A DNA stretch of 47,672 nucleotides from an uncultured Desulfovibrio sp. Its GTDB lineage: Bacteria; Desulfobacterota; Desulfovibrionia; Desulfovibrionales; Desulfovibrionaceae. Positions 1-8,228 of the stretch are shown one piece after another. How positions within the stretch are numbered: the stretch's first letter is position 1; every line of letters begins with the position of its first letter. The translations under genes and the position numbers were made by a program. The stretch covers positions 1-47,672 of the forward strand of contig NZ_CALUYG010000021.1 of the NCBI RefSeq assembly GCF_944324935.1, written 5' to 3'. The notes beneath the pieces are model-generated. The model saw only the letters and a list, made by a program, of their open reading frames with translations, ran no database searches and was not told the DNA's origin.

Positions 1-301
1 TGTAGAGGGGCCAGCCCCTCTCACCCCCTGCCCCCCGCCGGGAGGCGACCCGGCCCGGATGCCGGGCAAAAAACGGCGGGCCGGAGCGCGGCAAAAAGAT
101 CCGCGCGACGCATGTTGCCCGTACCGGGCGGCGGAGGGGGGCGGGGGAAACCTTTGCCCGAAAGGCCAAATGTAAAGAGCGCCAGCCCCAACGGCCGACG
201 CCCTGCACGGAGGAAACGGGATTCTCTGCGAGAAGATCGTGGAGAAAGCCTCGGATCGGGCGGGAGGCCCGTGAGCCCCCCGCCCGAGGAGTTGTGTGGG
301 A
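1..301. other. Non-coding flank left of the flagellar operon
   Basis: There is no convincing gene in this GC-rich stretch. The short open frames here have no ribosome binding site and no recognisable sequence. A GC-rich hairpin (257-286, arms CGGGCGGG and CCCGCCCG) lies just beyond the flgE stop codon and could end the hook operon transcript, although no T-run follows it. Confidence 0.5.
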
Positions 302-2833
302 TTACCGCTTCATGTTGATGACGGTTTCCAGCATGGTGTCAGTGGTGGTGACGCCCTTGGAGTTGGCCTGGAAGCCGCGCTGGGTGGCGATCATCTGCAC
401 GAATTCGGTGGTCATGTCCACGTTGGACTGTTCGATGCTGTAGGCGACGAGGGAGCCGAAGCCGTTGTCGCCCGCTACGCCGAGCATGGCATTGCCGGAG
501 TCGCTGGTGGCGGAGTAGAGGTTGCCGCCTTCACGATACAGGCCCTGATAGTTTTCGAAGTCGTAGATGCACAGCTGCCACATGGGCAGGGTCACGCCGT
601 TGTTGTAGGTGACGTAGAGGACGCCGTTTTCGTCAAACTGCATGTTGCTCATGCGGCCGGAACCGTAACCATCCTGCGCGGTCTGGTCCACATAGGTGTC
701 CTTGTTGGCCACGATGGCGTTGTCCTGCTTTTCCGCGGCCGTCATGGTGGCGGCATTGGTGTTCAGGTTGACCGTGGCGCTGTAGGTTCCGTCGGCATTG
801 CGGTTCAACTGGGTCATCAGACTGGCAAGGGTATTGCCCTTGGTGTCCGTGGCGGGCGTGATGGGCACAGGGGCAACCTTGGTCGTGCCGTCATGATCGT
901 AGACGCCCGCGATGGTCGCTCCACCAGCGGGAGCGGAATAGTTGGTCGTTACGTTGGGATCGTTCAGGCCGTCGGCGACATCGACTCGGCCAGTGTCATT
1001 GTTATAGTAATAGGTTCCTGTAGCTGCATCATACAGGAGGGCGCGCGTCTGGGGGGTTGATGCACCAGACGTATCGGTATAGACACCATACACCTGATCC
1101 CCGGCTTGAGCGCCGCTATGGGCCGCAGTGATCGTCGTCGCCGTTGCTACGGTGTAATACTTGTTGTTGGCACCCATGTTCAGCAGGTTGGTACCATCAG
1201 TGTACTGGTATGCCGTACCATCGTCGGCAACGACCACATACTTGCCGCCGCTGACGGTAATATCTTGGTTGCCGCCACTGGTTGCCGCCACAGTACCATA
1301 AATCCGGTCGGTATCATTACCCGTCTGGGAAGTATAGTAGCCGTACTGGTCACCGTAAACGCAGTCTTGAGGGTCTGTCGCATCGCCGTAGACGAGTTCC
1401 CCAGCCCAGTTGCCGTTCGTGGACACATAGTAGTAGCCCAGAAGGGAATCCGTGCCCAGTTCCTGAACTACGCCGTTGGCATCCGTGAAATAGGGCTTGT
1501 TGTTCTCATTGAGCAGCACGGAATTGGCTTCCGCATTTTCCCAGGCCGGCTGGGCCACCTGCTTGAGGCCCATGTTCAGTTCGATGATGTATTCCTCGGC
1601 CTGGCTGTAGGGAGTCACGCCCGTGGCGGAGGTCATGGTTTCGCTCACGCTGTTGGCCAGCGGCTGCCCGGTGAAGTTGGCCGTGAAAGTGGGGTAGCCG
1701 TTGTTGGAGATCTTGGTGGGCTGCCAGGCGTTCTTGCTGTCCGGACTAAGCGCGACCTGATCGTTGGGGTCCGGGTTTTCCGTAGCGCCGAAGGTGTAGG
1801 CCGTCTGATTGATGAGGTTGCCCGCGGAGTCGAAGATCAGGATGCCGCTGGCCAGCACGCCGGCATTCTTGCAGGTCCCGTTGACCGGGTCATTGTAGAA
1901 GCGGGTGGGCTCCTTGCCCCAGGATTCGCTCTGCACATCGTAATCTTCCCCACCATAGGAGCGCATATCCTGATCCGGGGGAATGGTGACGAGATATTCG
2001 TACACCTTGCAGCCGGCGGGCAGGCCTTCCAGCGAATAGCCCACGCTGCCGTCGCTGCTGTTGCGTTCCAGCGCCACGGCGTCATAGTAGATGGTGAGCT
2101 CGTGCGTGCTGCCGCCTTCGTCATAGACCTTCATGGAGGAGGACTGCGCGTAGGCGCTGCCGGCCAGGGGCGGTTCGGCATTGGCGTTCCAGCTGTCGAA
2201 CAGGGCGGTGAGCGGGCTGGTCATGGACGTGCTCTTGTCCTGATTGCTGATGTCGTTGAGCAGGCCCGTGCCGGCGGTGGAGACGTTGGTGGTGCGCTGG
2301 GCATTGATGTTCCAGCTTTCGAAAAGGACGTCCTGCGGGGAACCGCCGCCCACATAGGCGGACTGCACGTCGGTGGTGGTGCCCATGTCGGTGACGCCGT
2401 TATTGAAGGTCAGGCGCACGGTATTGTCCACGGGACGGCCCTGCACCACATAGCCTTGCGGATTGACGAACTGTCCCTTTTCATTGAAGTAGAAGTCCCC
2501 GGCGCGGGAGTAGCTGATGGCCGTGGAGTTGGGGTCGCGCACCCCGAAGAAGCCCTTGCCGTCGATGGCGAGGTCGGAAAAGCTGTTGGTGGATTCAAAG
2601 GAACCCTGCGAGAAGTCGCCGAGCAGGGCGTACACGCTGGTGCCCGCGCCCATCTGCACGGCACCGCTGGCGCTGGCGCCGCTGGTGTACAGATAGTCGT
2701 TGAAGTCCATGCGCTGGGCCTTGAAGCCGATGGTCGAGACGTTGGCAAGGTTGTTGCCCACGACCTGCATCTTCTTGCTATGAGAAAGCAGGCCGGAAAC
2801 GCTGGTCCACATACTCGCAGAAAGACCGCTCAT
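302..2833 (-). CDS. flgE: Flagellar hook protein FlgE
   Basis: This is the structural protein of the flagellar hook, polymerised outside the cell after type III export. The N-terminus has the rod/hook signature (residues 1-45, including NNLANVSTIGFKAQRMDF). The C-terminus carries the matching helix (last 50 residues, ending in TMLETVINMKR). Between them lies a very long Thr/Asn/Tyr-rich insertion, giving 843 residues against about 400 in enteric FlgE; long hooks are usual in Desulfovibrio. The start is supported by GGAGG about 8 nt upstream. It is the last gene of fliK-flgD-flgE, 76 nt after flgD. The central region is probably the surface-exposed, fast-evolving domain. Confidence 0.95.
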   Translation of the reverse strand: MSGLSASMWTSVSGLLSHSKKMQVVGNNLANVSTIGFKAQRMDFNDYLYTSGASASGAVQMGAGTSVYALLGDFSQGSFESTNSFSDLAIDGKGFFGVRDPNSTAISYSRAGDFYFNEKGQFVNPQGYVVQGRPVDNTVRLTFNNGVTDMGTTTDVQSAYVGGGSPQDVLFESWNINAQRTTNVSTAGTGLLNDISNQDKSTSMTSPLTALFDSWNANAEPPLAGSAYAQSSSMKVYDEGGSTHELTIYYDAVALERNSSDGSVGYSLEGLPAGCKVYEYLVTIPPDQDMRSYGGEDYDVQSESWGKEPTRFYNDPVNGTCKNAGVLASGILIFDSAGNLINQTAYTFGATENPDPNDQVALSPDSKNAWQPTKISNNGYPTFTANFTGQPLANSVSETMTSATGVTPYSQAEEYIIELNMGLKQVAQPAWENAEANSVLLNENNKPYFTDANGVVQELGTDSLLGYYYVSTNGNWAGELVYGDATDPQDCVYGDQYGYYTSQTGNDTDRIYGTVAATSGGNQDITVSGGKYVVVADDGTAYQYTDGTNLLNMGANNKYYTVATATTITAAHSGAQAGDQVYGVYTDTSGASTPQTRALLYDAATGTYYYNNDTGRVDVADGLNDPNVTTNYSAPAGGATIAGVYDHDGTTKVAPVPITPATDTKGNTLASLMTQLNRNADGTYSATVNLNTNAATMTAAEKQDNAIVANKDTYVDQTAQDGYGSGRMSNMQFDENGVLYVTYNNGVTLPMWQLCIYDFENYQGLYREGGNLYSATSDSGNAMLGVAGDNGFGSLVAYSIEQSNVDMTTEFVQMIATQRGFQANSKGVTTTDTMLETVINMKR

Positions 2834-2909
2834 GATTTTCCTCCGTATTGATTCGTGCGGTTATATGGTTCTGGCGGCCGTGCACCGCCATGTGTGGCAA
2901 GAAAACTGA

Positions 2910-3794
2910 TCAGGCGCTCTGGCTGGCGTCGGAGCTGCCGGAGCCGTCGGCATTTTCGGAACCGTCGGAGCCTTCGGTGTCGCTGTCGCCGCTGCCGGAG
3001 GCGCTGTCGTCCTTGTCGTCGTCGTCCGCGCCGGGCACCGTGCTGATCTGCGGATCCGCTTCGGAGACCTGTTCCACATCGCCAAGGGACATGTACTGAC
3101 CGCCCTGGAGGCGCAACATGATCTCCGTGCCGTTGCGGAGCACGTCCGTCACCTTGTCGGCCACCAGCTGGGTCCCCACAAGGACGGGGTTGCCGCTGGA
3201 GTCCTCGCCGGTGACGGTCACCTTGTAGGTGCCGTCGGCGGCAAGCTGCCCGTCGCTGTTCATGCCGTTCCAGGCGAACTTGTAGACCGCAAGCGTGCCG
3301 TCGCCGTTGTACTGCGACATGCCGCCCAGCTGCTCGGTATAGACCACCTGGTTGGTGTTGGTGTCGAACACCTGGATGGTGGCCTTGGAGACGTCGCCGT
3401 TGAAGGTGTAGTAATACGGCGTGATGGTGGACGAGGTGGTGACCTGTCCATCAGCGTCCGTGGTGGACGAGCTGGTCTTGCCGATGACGTTGCCGGACGT
3501 GGTCACATACTTGCCGATGTAGCTCGTGGCATTGAACATGGACTGGTTGTTGACGGCATCAGTGATGCCCTGCATGGTCTCGTTCATGTTCATCATCTGT
3601 TCGAGGCTCGAGAACTGGGCCATCTGAGCGATGAATTCCGTGTCTTCCATGGGGTTCAGAGGATCCTGATACTGGAACTGGGTGACCAGCAGCAGCAGGA
3701 AGGATTCCTTGTCCAGATTGTTTCCCTTGTCGCTCTGATTGGCGAGGGCCTGACTGAACTCGTTGCTGACCTGGGTGATGGAATTGACAGCCAT
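2910..3794 (-). CDS. flgD: Flagellar hook assembly scaffold FlgD
   Basis: FlgD caps the growing hook and lets FlgE subunits add; it is removed when the hook is complete. The FlgD N-terminal signature is clear at residues 28-70 (FLLLLVTQFQYQDPLNPMED followed by FIAQMAQFSSLEQM). A FlgD Ig-like/Tudor-type region follows (about 120-240). Residues from about 255 to the end (294) form an Asp/Ser/Gly-rich low-complexity acidic tail (ADDDDKDDSASGSGDSD and onward) that I do not associate with typical FlgD proteins. The gene starts 24 nt after the fliK stop codon and is followed by flgE, so the three are one operon. Confidence 0.95.
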   Translation of the reverse strand: MAVNSITQVSNEFSQALANQSDKGNNLDKESFLLLLVTQFQYQDPLNPMEDTEFIAQMAQFSSLEQMMNMNETMQGITDAVNNQSMFNATSYIGKYVTTSGNVIGKTSSSTTDADGQVTTSSTITPYYYTFNGDVSKATIQVFDTNTNQVVYTEQLGGMSQYNGDGTLAVYKFAWNGMNSDGQLAADGTYKVTVTGEDSSGNPVLVGTQLVADKVTDVLRNGTEIMLRLQGGQYMSLGDVEQVSEADPQISTVPGADDDDKDDSASGSGDSDTEGSDGSENADGSGSSDASQSA

Positions 3795-3818
3795 GACGTA
3801 CTCCGTGCCGGCGTTTCC

Positions 3819-5834
3819 TTAGGCCACCACATGCAGGGAGCGGGTGGCATATCTTGCCGTTTCACCAAGTATATGCATAGGCTGTGCCAAGTCGTTTTCT
3901 TCCGGGTAGAGCCTTGAATTTCGCAGAGTTGAAAGGTTTTGCAGATGGGCGAGCTCTTCGCGACGGGCATCTTCTTCCTGTCGGGCGTTGTGCTGCTGCA
4001 TATTTTGCCACTGATCGGCGCTGCCTTCGGCCAGATCCTTCCGCTGATTCTGGAGGCCCACTTCCAGCTTGTCGACCTTGAAGCCCTGCTGTTCCAGATT
4101 GATACGGATGGTTTCCAGCTGCTGGCTGACGAGTTCGGCGGTCTCGCTCTTTTCGGAGCGGATATTCGCGCTCACTTCACCATTGCGCATGGTGAGGGTC
4201 AGGGTGATGGCTCCCAGTTCCGCCGGGTGCAGCTCCACGTCGAGGCGGCGTACATTGCCGCGCATGGCCTGAAGGAAGCCGTCCTCCACCTGCTGCCCCA
4301 CCTGACGGGAAAGGGGAGCCTGCTGGTCCTGCCGGGCGGCATCAGGGCGCGCCGCCTCAAAGCGGGGCGTTTCCTGCCGCGCCGTCAGGAACTGTGCGGA
4401 AAGATCGTTCGTCCTGTCCTGTCCGCTGTGCGGATTGCCGCCAGGATCGTTCTGCGCGGACTGCTTCCGTCCGTCACCGGAAGCGGCGACCGCATGGCGG
4501 GCATCCTGCACAAGGCCGATGCGTTCGGCGTCGGTCTTGCCGTCGGTCCGGGCGGCATCGCCGCTTTCGTCGGCAAGGCCCTGCCTGGCCAGCTGGAGAC
4601 GACGCAGGCCGTCTTCATTGGCGGCGGCTTCGCTGTGTTCGCCGTACCGCATGCTCAGGCCGGTAGTGTCGGCCGCATCGCCGCGGCGGGCGTTGGCCCG
4701 GGCCGTATGCTCATCCGCGCCGGCCTTGCCCATGCCGGTGGCGGAAAGCCCGTTGTCCGTCTTGTTGATGACGGCGCTCTGGCGAGCGTCGGCACTGCGG
4801 CCTCCGGCTTCGCTGAAGCGGGCGGCCTGTTCGCGCGCGGCGGCTTCCTTCTGGGAAGCGTCAAGCGCGGCTTCCAGATTCTCGCGGGTCTGCTTCTGCA
4901 CCGTGCGGTCGATCATGGCCTTGCTCTGCTGCACTTCACGGCTTTGCAGGGATTCGGCCTGCGCTTCCTTGTCCATGCGCTCGCGGGCCTTTCTGACGAC
5001 CTGCCGTACCGTCTGGGCGGCGGCTTCATCCAGCTTGGCCTGCTTGCTTTCCCGCTCGCCGAGATAGGCGCGCGCGGGATTCATAAGGTTGCCGAACTGA
5101 TCGCTGTTGCAGCGCAGGCCGCCGGCATTGCCGAACATGCTCTGGAGCTGCTGCTGGACGGATTCGGGCAGGCCGAGGCCCTTGGCCAGGGTCGCCATAT
5201 CCTCACGGGAAATGTCGATGGTGCCGTTGTGGGCGGCGTCATTGAAGGTGCGCTGGATGAGCGCGAGGGCTTGCAGGCCCTTGCCCTGCTGCATGAGATC
5301 CATTGAGCTGGCTGCCAGCTCGCCGGAAGGATCGATCTGATTGAGCAGGCCGGTGAGGGTATCCATGTCGCTGTCGCTGAGCTTGACCGTGCTGTTCAGG
5401 TGCAGACTGGCCATGACCTGCGCCAGCATGGCGCCGTCGGGCGCCTGTATGAGAGCGTCGAGACCGCTCAGGGCGTCTTCCGGCGCGCCGGCCTTGACGA
5501 GGGAGGCGCGCAGTTCCTGGAGTTCCTTCTTGGTGAAGGTCACTTCATCCAGCGTGTAGAGCACGCCGTTGAGCGTATGGCGGCTGTAGGGCGCGTCCAC
5601 CAGCGGGCCGGTGTTCTCATCATCGTCCAGGGCTGCCTTGACGTTCTCGGCCTCACCCCGATTGACGGCATTGATGGCGGAGTGCACGGATTCCAGAAAG
5701 TTCGCCACCGGGTCGGTTTCGTCGGAATTGAACGAATTCTGGAAAATGCCGGCAAAGTTGCCGGAGGCGGACGCCGCGACGGCTGCGCCCGTGTCCTGCG
5801 GCAGGATGCTGTAATCGGAAGGAAGAATTTGCAT
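3819..5834 (-). CDS. fliK: Flagellar hook-length control protein FliK
   Basis: FliK is the secreted molecular ruler that switches the export gate from hook to filament substrates. The conserved C-terminal domain is at about residues 510-610 (LDVELHPAELGAITLTLTM, then VSQQLETIRINLEQQGFKVDKLEV). The middle is a Gln/Ala/Arg/Asp-rich poorly conserved linker, typical of the ruler segment. I start it at the ATG at 5834 (MQILPSDYS) because AAGGAG lies 8 nt upstream; a TTG at 5876 is possible but falls in the probable sigma-54 promoter. Length 671 residues. It is the first gene of fliK-flgD-flgE. Confidence 0.9.
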   Translation of the reverse strand: MQILPSDYSILPQDTGAAVAASASGNFAGIFQNSFNSDETDPVANFLESVHSAINAVNRGEAENVKAALDDDENTGPLVDAPYSRHTLNGVLYTLDEVTFTKKELQELRASLVKAGAPEDALSGLDALIQAPDGAMLAQVMASLHLNSTVKLSDSDMDTLTGLLNQIDPSGELAASSMDLMQQGKGLQALALIQRTFNDAAHNGTIDISREDMATLAKGLGLPESVQQQLQSMFGNAGGLRCNSDQFGNLMNPARAYLGERESKQAKLDEAAAQTVRQVVRKARERMDKEAQAESLQSREVQQSKAMIDRTVQKQTRENLEAALDASQKEAAAREQAARFSEAGGRSADARQSAVINKTDNGLSATGMGKAGADEHTARANARRGDAADTTGLSMRYGEHSEAAANEDGLRRLQLARQGLADESGDAARTDGKTDAERIGLVQDARHAVAASGDGRKQSAQNDPGGNPHSGQDRTNDLSAQFLTARQETPRFEAARPDAARQDQQAPLSRQVGQQVEDGFLQAMRGNVRRLDVELHPAELGAITLTLTMRNGEVSANIRSEKSETAELVSQQLETIRINLEQQGFKVDKLEVGLQNQRKDLAEGSADQWQNMQQHNARQEEDARREELAHLQNLSTLRNSRLYPEENDLAQPMHILGETARYATRSLHVVA

Positions 5835-5860
5835 GGCAGACTCCTTGTGCCCCTTTATAT

Positions 5861-5875
5861 TCAAGGAGTATGCCA
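5861..5875 (-). promoter_or_regulatory. Candidate sigma-54 promoter of fliK-flgD-flgE
   Basis: On the minus strand TGGCAT-ACTCC-TTGA matches the -24/-12 pattern, but with GA instead of the usual GC at -12. It lies about 27 nt upstream of the fliK ATG, leaving a short leader that carries AAGGAG. Hook genes are commonly sigma-54 dependent. The imperfect -12 element keeps this moderate. Confidence 0.5.
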
Positions 5876-5946
5876 ATTTTGACAGATTTTTTTATTCCGT
5901 GGGGTTGTCGTGAAAAAAATCGGGGAGACGGCAAGGCTTTCCCGGC

Positions 5947-5972
5947 AAAAACAGCCTGTCCGGCCGTCAGGC
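5947..5972 (-). terminator. Intrinsic terminator after the diguanylate cyclase gene
   Basis: Read on the minus strand, GCCTG-N9-CAGGC is followed by TGTTTTT, only a few bases beyond the stop codon at 5981. It separates the cyclase transcript from the fliK promoter. Confidence 0.6.
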
Positions 5973-7290
5973 GGCTCCCCTCAGTTCGCGGGCCGCTCTC
6001 GGGACAGCCTCGCCTTGATGCGCATCTTTTCCTGATACATGAGCTTGTCGGCCCGCTGGACGATCTCGGCGATGTCGCGGGGGGCTTCCTCCCAGAGAAA
6101 GCCCAGAGCCAGCCCGCCCGGATAGGCGGCCTCGCATTCCTTGCGCATGTTTTCCAGCTTGAGCTGGAAGGTATCCTCACGGATGTTCTTGCAGATAAAG
6201 ACGAATTCGTCCCCGCCGATGCGGAAGATGTCCTCGCTGCGGAAATATTGGGTGAAGATGGCGCTCATGCCCTGGATGAACGCATCGCCCGCCTCATGGC
6301 CGAGAGTGTCGTTTACCTCCTTGAGATTGTTGAGATCGATAAATATGATGCCCACCCTGCGCGCCGGGGCCGCGGAAAAGGCCTGGCAGGCATCGAGGTA
6401 GGCGTTGCGGTTGGCCAGACCGGTCAGGCCGTCCCGCAGGCCGCGCATGGCGTACCCCTGGATAACCTGATCCCTGGATATGGCTTCGCCGATGAAGTGG
6501 GCAAGGGATTGCAGCAGAGAGAGGTCATGGCTGTTGGCGCGGGGATTGTCCACGCCGACAAAGCCGGTAAGCACCCCCTTGATGCGGAGCGGGACCACGT
6601 AGATCCCGACGATGCCTTGGGGTTTGAGCAAGGCGTACAGATCGGGGTGAGCGTCCCGGATGGCTTCAAGGTCGCCGACGGATACGTGGTTTTGCCTCTG
6701 GAACGCGGCGAACCACGGCGCGAAAACGGCATACGGGACGTGCTGCATCCCACCCTTTTCCTGAGTGACGCCTTTCTCGCACCATTCATGCGTATTGGCG
6801 ACGATGGCCTCATTCGCGGCGCTCAGCCGCACCTCAAAGACATAGCAGCGATCCGCCTTGTAAAGCTGCCCGGCCAGCTGGAGGGCATTGTTCACGACCT
6901 TGCCGAACTCCTCGTCCCTCAGCAGCGTCCGCACGCAAGCCACAAGGGCATCCGCCATGTCAAGCTTGGTCTGGAGAGCGGCGTTCTCATTGCGGAGGTC
7001 GGTGATGTCGGTGGCGAATTCCAGATGGAGCGGCCTGCCCCTGAAAGAGATCAGCTTGTCTTTGACGCGAAAGGTTTTTCCCAGATGCGCGTTATGGTGT
7101 TCCCAGACATAAAATGAAGAGTGGGTAAGCTTCGGCGTTGGACAAAAGGGACAGGGAGCGTCCAGCCCCTGGAAGACCTGATGGCATTTCCGTCCGATCA
7201 GTTTTTGCCCGGCGGGGAAGTATCGCAGACAGACTTCGTTGTGCCAGAGGACTTCGTACGTCTCGATATCGTTGACATAGGCAATGCCGT

Positions 7291-7476
<186 letters not shown>

Positions 7477-7535
7477 CGCGATGCCACTCCCTGTCGTTCT
7501 CGATATGGGTCATACTGGAGAAAAAACTTGCTGGT

Positions 7536-7564
7536 ATGCTAATCTTCCGGAAGCGTCAAGTCAA
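7536..7564 (-). promoter_or_regulatory. Promoter of the diguanylate cyclase gene
   Basis: On the minus strand TTGACT and TAGCAT are separated by 17 nt. The start point would be near 7529, upstream of both the ATG at 7476 and the CT tract. The tract is therefore transcribed and should act on translation, not on promoter spacing. Confidence 0.6.
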
Positions 7565-7804
7565 TTCCAGATGTGGGGCGGATGGACAGCTTTTTCGGAA
7601 CCAGTGGGGATAATATCGGGGGATGTCGGGCAATATGGCGGAAAGAAGGAGGGCGCGCCATCTTCGGGCGGATCCCGGGGAGGGGCTGTATGCCCGGCTG
7701 ACAGTCCGCGGCTTTGGGTATATGCTCCACCGTCATGGGGCCTGAAACCGCCATATCCGGCGGCACAGCCCGTCAACGCCATATGAAAAAGAGGAAGTTC
7801 ACGT
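7565..7804. other. Intergenic region before the small secreted protein
   Basis: Together with the promoter and tract leader this makes up the gene-free stretch 7373-7804. Beyond the promoter at 7536-7564 and the ribosome binding site GAGGAAG near 7790 I see no gene, RNA or repeat. Confidence 0.4.
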
Positions 7805-8110
7805 ATGAAAAAACACGTTCTGGCCACTCTGGCGGCACTCGCCCTGCTGACGTCCCCCTGCCTTGTTCCCGCCGCGCAGGAGGCCGCGCCCGCTCCTTCC
7901 GGACCCGCGCCCGCCGCCGGGGCCGCCCCGGCCGCACGCGAGGCCGCCGGTCAGCAGATACACGGCAATCCGGGCAGCAAGGTCTATCACCTGCCGTCGT
8001 GCCGCTACTACAACAGCAAGGGCGCAAGCAAAGTCTTCAAGACGGCGGAGGAGGCCGGTGCCGCCGGGTACCGTCCGTGCAAGACCTGCGGCGGCAAGGG
8101 GGGCGCGTAG
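7805..8110 (+). CDS. Small secreted protein with Ada-like Cys motif
   Basis: This 101-residue protein has a clear signal peptide (MKKHVLATLAALALL...PAA), a Pro/Ala-rich linker (25-48) and a compact C-terminal module. The module reads KVYHLPSCRYYNSKGASKVF, then a helix ending GYRPCKTCGG. The spacing C-x(n)-GY-x-PC-x2-C is that of the small zinc-binding domain found at the N-terminus of Ada and at the end of some secreted nuclease-like proteins. A metal-binding periplasmic role is inference. GAGGAAG precedes the ATG. It faces the autotransporter gene and shares the hairpin between them. Confidence 0.7.
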   Translation: MKKHVLATLAALALLTSPCLVPAAQEAAPAPSGPAPAAGAAPAAREAAGQQIHGNPGSKVYHLPSCRYYNSKGASKVFKTAEEAGAAGYRPCKTCGGKGGA

Positions 8111-8136
8111 CCGCGCCGCTGCCGGGAAAGAGGGTG

Positions 8137-8179
8137 AAAAAAAAGAGAGGGGGCGCAGGGATATGCTCCCTGCGCCCCC
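8137..8179 (-). terminator. Intrinsic terminator of the autotransporter gene
   Basis: A perfect 12-bp stem (GGGGGCGCAGGG with CCCTGCGCCCCC, 7-nt loop) is followed on the minus strand by TCTCTTTTTTTT. It may also stop the convergent small-protein transcript, though no T-run follows on the plus strand. Confidence 0.85.
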
Positions 8180-8228
8180 TGACAGAGGCTTCGCCTCGTG
8201 TGTTGCCTTTTTCCATGGAAAAAGCGCG

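Noticed and set aside
1106-2851. 581-residue open frame on the plus strand opposite flgE
   Set aside because: It is antisense to a clear hook protein, has His/Gly/Val-rich composition typical of a shadow frame in GC-rich DNA, and no ribosome binding site.
3939-5306. 455-residue plus-strand frame opposite fliK
   Set aside because: Shadow of fliK; no family resemblance, no start signals.
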